In this document: positions 1 through 7,709 of the stretch, piece after piece
Layout of the letters: each line of letters starts with the position of its first letter
Position numbering within the stretch: position 1 is the first letter of the stretch
DNA from: Rickettsiales bacterium
Lineage (GTDB): Bacteria; Pseudomonadota; Alphaproteobacteria; TMED127
Direction: 5' to 3'
Assembly (NCBI GenBank): GCA_002717855.1
Contig: PBCD01000025.1
Span: 1 to 27,214 of the forward strand
DNA length: 27,214 nucleotides
The notes under the pieces: generated by a model
Told to the model about the DNA's origin: nothing
Databases searched by the model: none
Seen by the model: only the letters and a program-made list of their open reading frames with translations
Made by a program: the position numbers and the translations under genes

Positions 1-37
1 ATATTTTCAAACATTTATTTGTGACCATTTCAATGTA

Positions 38-844
38 TTAAGCAGAAACATTATAATCTCTTAACGCATCATTTAATGAAGTTTTTTTATTAGTACTATC
101 TTTTCTTTTTCCAATAATAAGAGCACATGGCACACCATATGGACCTGCATTAAAATCTTTAGTTACCGACCCTGGAATAACAACTGAGTTTTCAGGGACA
201 TAACCTTTATAAAATATTGGTTTATCATTTGTTACGTCAATAATTTTAGTTGATGCCGTTAAAACGACATTAGCACCTAGAACTGCTTGCCTTTCAATTC
301 TGACACCTTCTACAATTATACACCTCGAGCCAATAAATGCATCATCCTCAATGATAACAGGTGATGCTTGGACAGGTTCCAAAACACCGCCAATTCCAAC
401 ACCACCACTTAAGTGCACATTTTTACCAATTTGAGCGCAGCTCCCAACAGTTGCCCACGTATCAATCATAGTGCCTGAGCCAATATAAGAACCAATATTT
501 ACATAGCTTGGCATTAAGACTACACCTTTGCTAACAAAAGAACCGTATCTTGCGATTGCATGTGGAACAACACGAACACCTTTCTCTTTATAATTAGTTT
601 TGAGCTTAATCTTATCATGAAATTCAAATGGTCCTAGCTCAATAGTTTTCATTTCCATAAGTGGAAAATATAATATTACAGCTTTTTTAATCCATTCATG
701 TACAACCCATTTTTCATTTACTTTTTCTGCAACTCTTATCTCACCATTATCTAATTTAGCAACTGTAGATTTTATTGCTTCTGAATATTTACTTTCTTTT
801 AGTAGTTCCCTATTTTTCCATATGATTTCTATGAGTTTTTTCAT
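38..844 (-). CDS. dapD: 2,3,4,5-tetrahydropyridine-2,6-dicarboxylate N-succinyltransferase (DapD)
   Basis: A 268-residue cytoplasmic enzyme of the succinylase branch of the diaminopimelate/lysine pathway. It transfers succinyl from succinyl-CoA to tetrahydrodipicolinate, feeding lysine and peptidoglycan synthesis. The first ~90 residues are helical. From about residue 100 to 210 there are left-handed beta-helix hexapeptide repeats (for example SYIGSGTMIDTWATVGSCAQ and IIEDDAFIGSRCIIVEGV), including the family block GGVLEPVQASPVIIEDD. The length matches the usual ~270 residues and the protein looks intact. The start is ATG at 844, 11 nt downstream of a TAnnTTTG promoter-like element. The gene diverges from ruvX and is not in that operon. 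Certain at the family level. Confidence 0.96.
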   Translation of the reverse strand: MKKLIEIIWKNRELLKESKYSEAIKSTVAKLDNGEIRVAEKVNEKWVVHEWIKKAVILYFPLMEMKTIELGPFEFHDKIKLKTNYKEKGVRVVPHAIARYGSFVSKGVVLMPSYVNIGSYIGSGTMIDTWATVGSCAQIGKNVHLSGGVGIGGVLEPVQASPVIIEDDAFIGSRCIIVEGVRIERQAVLGANVVLTASTKIIDVTNDKPIFYKGYVPENSVVIPGSVTKDFNAGPYGVPCALIIGKRKDSTNKKTSLNDALRDYNVSA

Positions 845-855
845 CTTTTTTTTTG

Positions 856-863
856 CAAATATA
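856..863 (-). promoter_or_regulatory. Candidate -7 element for dapD (TATATTTG)
   Basis: Read on the minus strand, this is an exact match to the Bacteroidota housekeeping -7 consensus TAnnTTTG, ending 11 nt before the dapD ATG. No clear TTG/TTTG -33 box lies 19-21 nt upstream; only a TTTAAG sequence about 22 nt away is present. The match could be chance in such AT-rich DNA, but its position in a 66-bp divergent gap favours a promoter with a very short leader. Confidence 0.45.
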
Positions 864-898
864 ATTTATACAAAATCAATTACTTAAACTTAAATATT

Positions 899-906
899 TA
901 ATTTTG
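899..906 (+). promoter_or_regulatory. Candidate -7 element for the ruvX operon (TAATTTTG)
   Basis: An exact TAnnTTTG match on the plus strand in the dapD/ruvX divergent gap. It ends only 4 nt before the GTG start of ruvX, so a transcript from here would be leaderless or nearly so. No -33 TTG is seen at the usual spacing. Confidence 0.35.
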
Positions 907-910
907 TTGT

Positions 911-1324
911 GTGAGTAAGATTTTAGCAATAGATTACGGCAGTAAAAGGTGTGGTTTTGCTATTAGTGATGATGATCAATTGATTGCATTTCCTCTTACA
1001 ACCATTGATAATAAAGAAATTTACTCCTATATAAAAAACATTATTAATGAGGAGAATATCGAAAAGTTTGTTATTGGTTTACCAAAAAATAAGACTAATA
1101 GACTCTTCAAAATAGAGAATGAAATAAAATTATTTATAAAAAAAATCAAAATGGAATACCCATTTCTTAAAATTTTTAGGGTTGATGAGAGATTTACATC
1201 AAGTTTAGCAAAACTTATTATTGCAAAATCTGATTTAAAAAAATCAAAAAGAGAAAATAAAAATTTAATTGATAAAATTAGCGCTACTATAATTCTGCAA
1301 TCTTTTCTAAAAAAATTATTATGA
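911..1324 (+). CDS. ruvX: Pre-16S rRNA nuclease / Holliday-junction resolvase homolog RuvX (YqgF family)
   Basis: A 137-residue protein of the RNase H-like YqgF/RuvX family, which in other bacteria matures the 5' end of 16S rRNA and is also linked to Holliday junction resolution. The N-terminal LAIDYGSKRCGFAISD carries the first metal-binding Asp (D8). The family blocks FVIGLPKN (residues ~53-60) and RVDERFTS (~90-97) and a late Asp (D121, in LIDKISA) complete the acidic site. The start is GTG at 911; no ATG gives the conserved N-terminus. The stop overlaps the def start as ATGA, so the two are translationally coupled. Its length is normal for the family. Confidence 0.93.
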   Translation: MSKILAIDYGSKRCGFAISDDDQLIAFPLTTIDNKEIYSYIKNIINEENIEKFVIGLPKNKTNRLFKIENEIKLFIKKIKMEYPFLKIFRVDERFTSSLAKLIIAKSDLKKSKRENKNLIDKISATIILQSFLKKLL

Positions 1325-1890
1325 TATTGCCAATTTTAGCATATGGACACCCCCTCCTAAGAAAACAATGTCAATTGGTAGAACAAAATTCTGACGATTT
1401 ACAAAATCTAATTTCAAATATGTGGGAAACAATGTATAATGCAGAAGGTGTTGGACTGGCAGCTCCGCAGGTTGGCGTAAACAAGAAAATATTTGTAATA
1501 GATGCTAAACCGTTATTTTCAAAAGATCGTGAATTTTCAGATTTTGAAAAACAAAATTCAAAAAAAGTTTTTATAAACCCTGAGCTAAGCCAGGTGAATG
1601 ATGAGTATTGTTTCTTTAATGAAGGCTGCTTAAGTATACCTGATATTAGAGCTGAAATTAAAAGACCGAGTGTGATCAAAGTTAAATTTCTTGACGAAAA
1701 CTTTAAACATAATTCCATGATTTTTGATAGTTTATTGGCTCGAGTTATCTTACATGAAAATGATCATATAAATGGAGTTTTATTTACTGATAAAATATCC
1801 AGTTTTAAAAGAAAAATATTTCAAAAAAAACTGTGTAGAATAAAAAAAGGTAAAATTGAAAGCAACTATAAAATGAGTTTTTTAAAATGA
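1321..1890 (+). CDS. def: Peptide deformylase
   Basis: A metalloenzyme of 189 residues that removes the formyl group from the initiator methionine of new proteins. All three family motifs are present: GVGLAAPQ (residues 43-50, active-site Gln50), EGCLS (101-105, metal ligand Cys103) and HENDH (145-149, metal ligands His145 and His149, catalytic Glu146). An insert around residues 62-82 (KPLFSKDREFSDFE) between motifs 1 and 2 resembles that of other Bacteroidota deformylases. The C-terminus is very basic. It overlaps ruvX upstream and mazG downstream, each by ATGA, and so is the middle gene of a tightly coupled operon. Complete and presumably active. Confidence 0.97.
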   Translation: MILPILAYGHPLLRKQCQLVEQNSDDLQNLISNMWETMYNAEGVGLAAPQVGVNKKIFVIDAKPLFSKDREFSDFEKQNSKKVFINPELSQVNDEYCFFNEGCLSIPDIRAEIKRPSVIKVKFLDENFKHNSMIFDSLLARVILHENDHINGVLFTDKISSFKRKIFQKKLCRIKKGKIESNYKMSFLK

Positions 1891-2660
1891 AAGAATTAGA
1901 AAAATTATTAAATATCATGGATGATTTAAGGTCTAAATGTCCTTGGGATAAAAAACAAACAATAGATACACTTAAAAATTTGACTATTGAAGAGGCTTAT
2001 GAATTATCTGATGCAATTGAAAATAAAAACTTCAAAAATTTAAAAGAGGAACTTGGTGACTTATTATTACATATTGTTTTTTATTCAAAAATAGCATCTG
2101 AAAAAAAAGAATTTAATTTCAAAGATGTTGTAAATAGTTTATGTGATAAATTAATCTACAGACACCCGCACATTTATGGAAATTTAGTTGTTAATAACGA
2201 AAGAGAAGTTAAACTAAACTGGGAAAAATTAAAATCAAATAAAACAAAAAAAAGTATACTTTCTGGTTTACCTAAAAAATTACCAACAATTCTTAAAGCT
2301 CAAAGAGCCCAAGATAAAGCCTCAAGCATGGGTTTTGATTGGGACTCAATTAGTTCAGTAAAATCAAAACTAACAGAGGAAATGGAGGAGTTGAATATAG
2401 AAATAAACAGTAAAAACAGAAATAAAATTAAGGACGAATTTGGAGATGTTTTATTTACTCTTATTAATTATTCTAGATTTTTAAAAATAGACCCTGAAGA
2501 AAGCTTGAAAAAATCTACTGAAAAGTTTATTGGAAGATTTAAGATTTTAGAAAAAATAATAAGGAAAAAAAAACAAAAAATTGAAAAGCTCAGTAAAAAC
2601 GAATTAGGTATAATATGGGAAGAATCTAAAAAAATATTTCTATCAAATAAAATGACTTAG
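1887..2660 (+). CDS. mazG: Nucleoside triphosphate pyrophosphohydrolase MazG
   Basis: A 257-residue house-cleaning enzyme that hydrolyses NTPs and dNTPs to monophosphates and pyrophosphate. Two tandem MazG folds are visible. The N-terminal one has LRSKCPWDKKQT (residues ~14-25), TIEEAYEL (33-40) and EELGDLL (54-60), which carry the Mg-binding Glu/Asp residues. The second has LTEEMEELNIEI and DEFGDVLFTLINYSRFL (from about residue 162). The length fits two-domain MazG. It starts inside the def stop (ATGA) and its last 18 bp overlap the 3' end of the convergent DUF349 gene. Confidence 0.94.
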   Translation: MKELEKLLNIMDDLRSKCPWDKKQTIDTLKNLTIEEAYELSDAIENKNFKNLKEELGDLLLHIVFYSKIASEKKEFNFKDVVNSLCDKLIYRHPHIYGNLVVNNEREVKLNWEKLKSNKTKKSILSGLPKKLPTILKAQRAQDKASSMGFDWDSISSVKSKLTEEMEELNIEINSKNRNKIKDEFGDVLFTLINYSRFLKIDPEESLKKSTEKFIGRFKILEKIIRKKKQKIEKLSKNELGIIWEESKKIFLSNKMT

Positions 2661-4052
2661 TTTTTTCTTTTGTAAAATTAAATCTTCGTTAAATTTTTCA
2701 ATCTGATTGTGAACATTATCAAAAATTGAAATATTATCATTTTCAGATTTTACAAAGGTAAGGTTGTTTTCAAGCTGTCCAATTTGTTTTTTTATGTCAT
2801 CAATTCTTTTTTTTATTTTCATTTTTGTTAAATTTTTTTCTTCATCAGACATTAAACTTGATTTTATTTTTAAAATGTTTGATTCAATATCGGATTGATT
2901 ATGCCCAACATCTCTAAATTTTTTACTTAAAAAATTTGACAACTCATTTAGTTGTCTAATAGGTATTGATACATCAATTTCTGAAAGTTTTTGAATTTCA
3001 TCATCGATATTTTGTTTTGAAAAATTCTTTTTTATTTCATTAATAATTCCCTCAATTTTTTCCGAGTTCTTTTTTTCTATATTTTTTTTCTTCGCTACAA
3101 GATCTCCAATCTTTTCATAACATTCATTTAATAAATTAAAGAAAACCTTTCTATTTTGCCTGTTCTTTTTATAGGGAACATTTTCAACACTATTAAATCT
3201 TTTTTTTAATTCCTGTAGTTCTGTGCGAAGTGTTGGTTCATCTTTTCTATGTATGACCTCTAAATTTTTAATTATTTCATTTTGTTTATTAATATTATCT
3301 GAATACTCTTTTTTCAAATTTTTAAAAAATGAGTTCTTTTGTTGTAAAAATTTTTTATTTATTTTTTTGAATTCGGTCCATAATTCATTGTTTTCATCAT
3401 GATTTATCGGTCCTATATTAACAAACTTCTTTTTGTATATTTCAAATGAATTAATTTTTTTCATCCAAGCTGTTTTAACACTACATTCTTGATCAATAAT
3501 TAATTCCATTTTCATAAGTAAACTTTTTTTATTTTCAACATTAAATTTGATATACTTACCTTTATTATTTAAGTAATCTTTTTTTGAATCTTTAATTTTT
3601 TTTACTAATTGATCAAATTCTTCATTTAATATTTGTTCGTAATTTTGTCTTGTAGGTCCGGTTAAAAAATTCCATTTTCTTATAATTTTTAAGGAATCTT
3701 TATAACTTTTTATTTTATTTCCAAATTCACTTATTATTTTTAATTTCTCTATTAAATCTCTTTTTTCATTCAAATTTTTTTCAAGATCCCTTTCCTTATA
3801 ATCACTATCCAAATAAACTAAATCATAGTAAATTTTGATCTGGTGATAGTAAGAATTATTTAAACTAAAAACTAAATGTCCAGGTACTTTACCGATAGCT
3901 ACCCATTCTTTTCTAATTACATTAAATTTTTTTTCTTTTTGCGCAATAGTTGTATCAGCTGAAATAATATTTTTTAAATCTTCTATTAGTTTAATTTTGA
4001 GATCAGAATTCTTTTTTAAATCACTAAAACTTTTTCTTTTTTTTTGAGTCAT
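2643..4052 (-). CDS. DUF349 repeat protein
   Basis: A 469-residue, highly charged, lysine-rich, probably helical cytoplasmic protein with about four DUF349 repeats. Each repeat has an aromatic anchor followed by G-x-[VPT]-P or similar: EWVAIGKVPGHL near residue 50, KWNFLTGPTRQN near 127, FVNIGPINHDENNELW near 210, and RFNSVENVPYKKNR near 285. The function of DUF349 proteins is not established. The long C-terminal part (about 320-469) is coiled-coil-like. It is the last gene of the leftward cluster, 39 bp after aroE, an adjacency often seen in flavobacteria. Homologs I know of tend to be longer, with an acidic N-terminal extension that is missing here. Confidence 0.85.
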   Translation of the reverse strand: MTQKKRKSFSDLKKNSDLKIKLIEDLKNIISADTTIAQKEKKFNVIRKEWVAIGKVPGHLVFSLNNSYYHQIKIYYDLVYLDSDYKERDLEKNLNEKRDLIEKLKIISEFGNKIKSYKDSLKIIRKWNFLTGPTRQNYEQILNEEFDQLVKKIKDSKKDYLNNKGKYIKFNVENKKSLLMKMELIIDQECSVKTAWMKKINSFEIYKKKFVNIGPINHDENNELWTEFKKINKKFLQQKNSFFKNLKKEYSDNINKQNEIIKNLEVIHRKDEPTLRTELQELKKRFNSVENVPYKKNRQNRKVFFNLLNECYEKIGDLVAKKKNIEKKNSEKIEGIINEIKKNFSKQNIDDEIQKLSEIDVSIPIRQLNELSNFLSKKFRDVGHNQSDIESNILKIKSSLMSDEEKNLTKMKIKKRIDDIKKQIGQLENNLTFVKSENDNISIFDNVHNQIEKFNEDLILQKKKLSHFI

Positions 4053-4091
4053 TTTAGAAAAGTAATTATTTATTAAGTTAATAATATTTTG

Positions 4092-4814
4092 TTAACCATT
4101 CCATATTCTCCAACTTTCTTCTGCTTGATTTTCTAGCATTTTCAAACCATTTATAGTTTTTGCACCGATAGACTTTGATTCCAATAAAAATTTGGTTTCT
4201 CTAGGGTTGTATATTAAATCGTAACACACACTTTTCTTTGATATCAAATTAAAATTTATTGGTGGACATTGATCAGTTTTTGGAAATGTTCCTAGAGGTG
4301 TTGTATTAACTATCAAATCACAATTTGGTATATGTTTTTTTTGATTTGAATAATCAAGGAAGTTGGGGTTACTTTTTCTAGAATATATCAAATACGGTAT
4401 TTTTTTTAAATCTAAGGCATAACATACAGCCTTTGATGCTCCTCCACTTCCAAAAACAGCTGCTTTATTAAAATTATAATCTTCAATTGTTTTAAGGAAA
4501 CCCAAGTAGTCTGTATTGTAGCCCTGCAGTAAATTATTTTTTATTTTAATTGTATTTACCGCGCCAATTTTTAAAGCATTTTTGTCAATTATATCCAAAA
4601 ATTTCAGTATATCAACCTTGAACGGGATTGTTACATTAAATCCACAATAATCACTTATTTTGATTTTTTTAAAATCATTAATATGATTAATATCATAATT
4701 CACATATTCGCAATTAGTTAAATTCTCTTTTTTGAATTTTTTTGAAAAATATTGTCTAGAAAATGAATAATCTATGTTCCTACCAATTAGACCGAACCTT
4801 TTTCTTTTTAACAT
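4092..4814 (-). CDS. aroE: Shikimate dehydrogenase
   Basis: A 240-residue NADP-dependent enzyme that reduces 3-dehydroshikimate to shikimate in aromatic amino acid synthesis. The substrate domain has the paired serines in IDYSFSRQYF (residues ~14-23), GFNVTIPFK (58-66, catalytic Lys66), AVNT (85-88) and NTDYLGF (100-106, catalytic Asp102). The nucleotide-binding loop is FGSGGASKAV (121-130), followed by NTTPLGTFP and the C-terminal NGLKMLENQAEESW helix. It is at the short end for the family (250-280 is usual) but no motif is lost. Its only good start, ATG at 4814, lies 35 bp inside the upstream DUF368 gene, which suggests translational coupling. Confidence 0.94.
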   Translation of the reverse strand: MLKRKRFGLIGRNIDYSFSRQYFSKKFKKENLTNCEYVNYDINHINDFKKIKISDYCGFNVTIPFKVDILKFLDIIDKNALKIGAVNTIKIKNNLLQGYNTDYLGFLKTIEDYNFNKAAVFGSGGASKAVCYALDLKKIPYLIYSRKSNPNFLDYSNQKKHIPNCDLIVNTTPLGTFPKTDQCPPINFNLISKKSVCYDLIYNPRETKFLLESKSIGAKTINGLKMLENQAEESWRIWNG

Positions 4815-5730
4815 AATTATTAGTTAATATCATTAAAAATAATACTATTAGAATTATTAATACAGTTAATATATCTTCCATATTTAAATTTTGGATTGAA
4901 TTTCCGTTATTATAAAATTGTTTAAACTGGTTCCAAGGCCACACTATTGGTAAGGTGCCTACAACAAATCCAATTATCATAAAATTTAAATGATGTGGGT
5001 ATTTTCTTGATATAAAACTTAAGAATCTTGACAAACTTATTAAACCAATAACAGATCCTAAAAAAAATGTAATCAATACATGTAATAAAACTTCACTCAC
5101 TTGAAAGTTTGTTCCAACTAATAAATTTGACACTAAGTTGTAAAAATTATTAACAGAATCAACCAAAAGTAACTTGTAATTTCCAAGAATTATAAGAATA
5201 AAAGATCCTGATAGGCCTGGGATGGTTATACCACAGATACTAATATATCCACAAAGAAAAATAAAAATTAGATTTCTGTTTTCTGTCATTGGATCTATAA
5301 AACTAACAACTAAGCCAATAGTAAAACTGGTAATTAATATTAGAATTTTCATTTTATCAATATTGTTTATCTTTTTTACTAATAAAAAGACAGAGCCTAA
5401 TATTAATCCAAAAAAACAGCCCCAAACTTGCAATTGAAAATTTTCTAAAAAATAATCTAGAATTTTTGATGTTGTAAAGTAGCTAACTATCATTCCAAGT
5501 GACAACGTCAATAAAAAAAATGAATTAAATTCTTTAAAAAAAGTAATTCGTTTTCTACTTTTTAAAAAATTTCTTGTTCCAATTTTTTTCAAAGACATCA
5601 TCAAGTGATCATAAAATCCAATAATTATAGCGTATAAACCCCCAGAAATTCCAGGTAATTTATTTATAGTTCCCATAATAAGTCCATGTAGGAAAATTTC
5701 AATAAATAAAGATTTATTCCAGTCTTTCAT
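4780..5730 (-). CDS. DUF368 membrane protein, second tandem copy (PopT-like polyprenyl-phosphate transporter family)
   Basis: A 316-residue integral membrane protein with about eight hydrophobic segments. It carries both DUF368 re-entrant signatures, LPGISGG (residues 25-31) and IPGLSG (170-175), each followed by an IIGFY / IILGNY segment. DUF368 proteins (PopT) are implicated in returning undecaprenyl phosphate across the cytoplasmic membrane for cell-wall and surface-polymer synthesis. This copy has diverged: the usual G-x-A-D before the first PG motif reads GTINK. It overlaps the first copy by 4 bp and aroE by 35 bp. The family is certain. Whether this copy is a transporter with the same substrate is inference. 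Confidence 0.88.
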   Translation of the reverse strand: MKDWNKSLFIEIFLHGLIMGTINKLPGISGGLYAIIIGFYDHLMMSLKKIGTRNFLKSRKRITFFKEFNSFFLLTLSLGMIVSYFTTSKILDYFLENFQLQVWGCFFGLILGSVFLLVKKINNIDKMKILILITSFTIGLVVSFIDPMTENRNLIFIFLCGYISICGITIPGLSGSFILIILGNYKLLLVDSVNNFYNLVSNLLVGTNFQVSEVLLHVLITFFLGSVIGLISLSRFLSFISRKYPHHLNFMIIGFVVGTLPIVWPWNQFKQFYNNGNSIQNLNMEDILTVLIILIVLFLMILTNNYVKKKKVRSNW

Positions 5731-6617
5731 TTAATTTTTATTTTAAGCTTAGAAAAAATACTAACACAAATAATTCCTGTCAAAATAAAAAAAATAGAGA
5801 AGGGGTTTTTAAAAAAAAATTCAGTTAAACTTTCAAAAAAACTTGAATCATAGCTCGACTCCATGGGTAATACTTTAGGAAGCGATCCTATTATTAAGCC
5901 AATAAGAGTTACAAATGTTGGTTTTTTAAAGTTTAACAATAAATATTTAATAAGTTTTGAAAAAAAGATTATTCCAATTAAAAAGCCAAATCCAAATATG
6001 CCCACTATTTTAATTGAGTCTATATCAAGAAATAAATTTGATATTTTCTCGATTAAAAACTCATATGTTCCAAGGATAATTAAAATATAGGCACCCGAAA
6101 TACCTGGTAAAATCATGGCCAAAGAACAAATAACTCCACAGAGAAAAATATATAAATTTGTAACCTTGGGTTCAAAAGAAGATATGTTGAAAATCAAAAA
6201 ACTAATTATTATTGAAAAAATCAATAAAAATATGTATTGAACCTGAATAAGGAACATTTTATTGATTGATCTGTAAAGTATAACTACACTAACTAATATT
6301 AGACCTAGGAAAAAGGATCTTAATTCAATGTTAAAATTAGTTAATAAATAAGTTAATAATTTACTAAATGATAAAATACTGAATAGAATTCCAGAGACTA
6401 AAATTGTAAGAAAATCAAATTTTTTTTTTGTGAATTGATTTATTAAATCACCATCAAAAATTTTTAAATTTATATTATTTAATGCTTCTATGAAATCTTC
6501 ATAAATACCAGTTATAAACGCTATTGTTCCACCGGAAATTCCTGGAACAAGATCAGCGACTCCCATTAACATTCCTTTGAGAAATATAATTACTGAATCG
6601 CCTAACTTTGAAATCAT
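5727..6617 (-). CDS. DUF368 membrane protein, first tandem copy (PopT-like polyprenyl-phosphate transporter family)
   Basis: A 296-residue integral membrane protein with canonical DUF368 signatures: GVADLVPGISGGTIAFITGI (residues 19-38) and ILPGISGAYILIILGTYEF (169-187). The two PGISG segments and what follows them resemble each other, which shows the internal inverted duplication of the fold. By family knowledge it should be an undecaprenyl-phosphate translocase (PopT). It starts 9 bp after the TPR gene and ends overlapping the second DUF368 copy by 4 bp (5727-5730). Its residues match the family consensus better than the second copy, so it is the likelier housekeeping transporter of the two. 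Confidence 0.9.
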   Translation of the reverse strand: MISKLGDSVIIFLKGMLMGVADLVPGISGGTIAFITGIYEDFIEALNNINLKIFDGDLINQFTKKKFDFLTILVSGILFSILSFSKLLTYLLTNFNIELRSFFLGLILVSVVILYRSINKMFLIQVQYIFLLIFSIIISFLIFNISSFEPKVTNLYIFLCGVICSLAMILPGISGAYILIILGTYEFLIEKISNLFLDIDSIKIVGIFGFGFLIGIIFFSKLIKYLLLNFKKPTFVTLIGLIIGSLPKVLPMESSYDSSFFESLTEFFFKNPFSIFFILTGIICVSIFSKLKIKIK

Positions 6618-6626
6618 ACGACTAAC

Positions 6627-7631
6627 TTAATAATTATTCGCAATAATATTTAGGGCTTTGTTTAAGTTTTCAAGCGCTTTGTCGTGGTCATTCTTACGAA
6701 GATAGTGTTTAGCGATTGATATCCATGCCTTTTCATATAAAGGATCTTTTGATATTATTTCATTTAAACAACCTATCACCTTATCGTATGAACCAATTTT
6801 TTCATAACAAACAGACAGCCTGTAAAGACTAAATGAAGATTCAGAGCCAAGACTTTTTAAAATCTCATAATAATATATTGCCTTGTTGAAATTTAAATTA
6901 TATTCATATATTTTGGCTAATTCAATATACGAAGGGGAAAATAATTCATCACAAATAATGCTAAATTCATGTGAGGCAATACTTTCTTTGATCATTTTTT
7001 TTTCAAAATATAACTTTCCAATTTCAAACCACGCATTTTGGTTATATGGATTTTTTGACAGAAATTCATTCAAAAATCTAATAGCTTCATTTTCCCTTTT
7101 TGATAATCTGAAACAAGAAACTAATTTATCCATGTATTTTTTATCTTCAGGAAAACTTGAAATTAGTCTTTTGGCAATTTTTATTGATTTCACATATTTA
7201 TCTAAATTCATGTAATTCTTCAGCAATAAATCATCAACTAGAGAAATTGTATCATTTAATTTATTTAATTTCTCCAACACGGCATTAGAGTCAGTATATT
7301 TCCTCAGTTTATTCAAAATCTTAGCTTTTTGGAACATTAAATCAAAATTTTCTGAATTAATATCTAAACATTTATCAATTAAATTATAGGCTTCAGACCC
7401 TTTACTTTTTTGCATTAGAATTTCTGACTCTAAGATTGAAATATTTATCGAGCTTGGAAAAATTTGATTTGCAAATTCAATAGCCTTTTCAGCCATATTA
7501 AAATTTGCTTCGTGAAAATAGTAAATAACAATTTCTTCAATTTCATTTAGATCAAGATAAATGGATTTATTATCATTAATCATATTTTCAAATTTTTTAA
7601 GATTTAGTATTTTTTTTCTACTGCCGTTCAT
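6627..7631 (-). CDS. Tetratricopeptide repeat protein
   Basis: A soluble, all-helical protein of about 334 residues with roughly eight TPR units. Clear repeats include NAWFEIGKLYFEKKMIKESI, PSYIELAKIYEYNLNFNKAI, SFSLYRLSVCYEKIGSYDKV and KAWISIAKHYLRKNDHDKAL. No signal peptide is seen, so it is probably a cytoplasmic adaptor. The N-terminal block (KKFENMINDNKSIYLDLNEI) resembles flavobacterial TPR proteins found beside this aminotransferase. I chose the ATG at 7631. A GTG at 7655 would add eight residues and is possible. It lies 9 bp before the DUF368 pair and 78 bp after the aminotransferase gene. Its partner is unknown. Confidence 0.82.
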   Translation of the reverse strand: MNGSRKKILNLKKFENMINDNKSIYLDLNEIEEIVIYYFHEANFNMAEKAIEFANQIFPSSINISILESEILMQKSKGSEAYNLIDKCLDINSENFDLMFQKAKILNKLRKYTDSNAVLEKLNKLNDTISLVDDLLLKNYMNLDKYVKSIKIAKRLISSFPEDKKYMDKLVSCFRLSKRENEAIRFLNEFLSKNPYNQNAWFEIGKLYFEKKMIKESIASHEFSIICDELFSPSYIELAKIYEYNLNFNKAIYYYEILKSLGSESSFSLYRLSVCYEKIGSYDKVIGCLNEIISKDPLYEKAWISIAKHYLRKNDHDKALENLNKALNIIANNY

Positions 7632-7709
7632 AATTAAAATTTTAAAATTATGCACTATGTAGAACTTTACATTATGGTGTAATTTTCTTTATTAAAAATT
7701 TATTAACAT

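Noticed and set aside
1371..1718. 115-codon minus-strand open frame inside def
   Set aside because: It is antisense to all three deformylase motifs or their flanks and has no recognisable protein features.
2560..4060. Dense poly-A/poly-T runs as possible slippage sites or a CRISPR-like repeat
   Set aside because: The runs reflect lysine-rich coding in AT-rich DNA. No regular repeat-spacer pattern is seen and the reading frames continue through them without interruption.
7661..7680. Small hairpin (TTACA/TGTAA arms) between the aminotransferase and TPR genes as a terminator
   Set aside because: The stem is only 5 bp with no G/C core, and no T-run follows on the minus strand.
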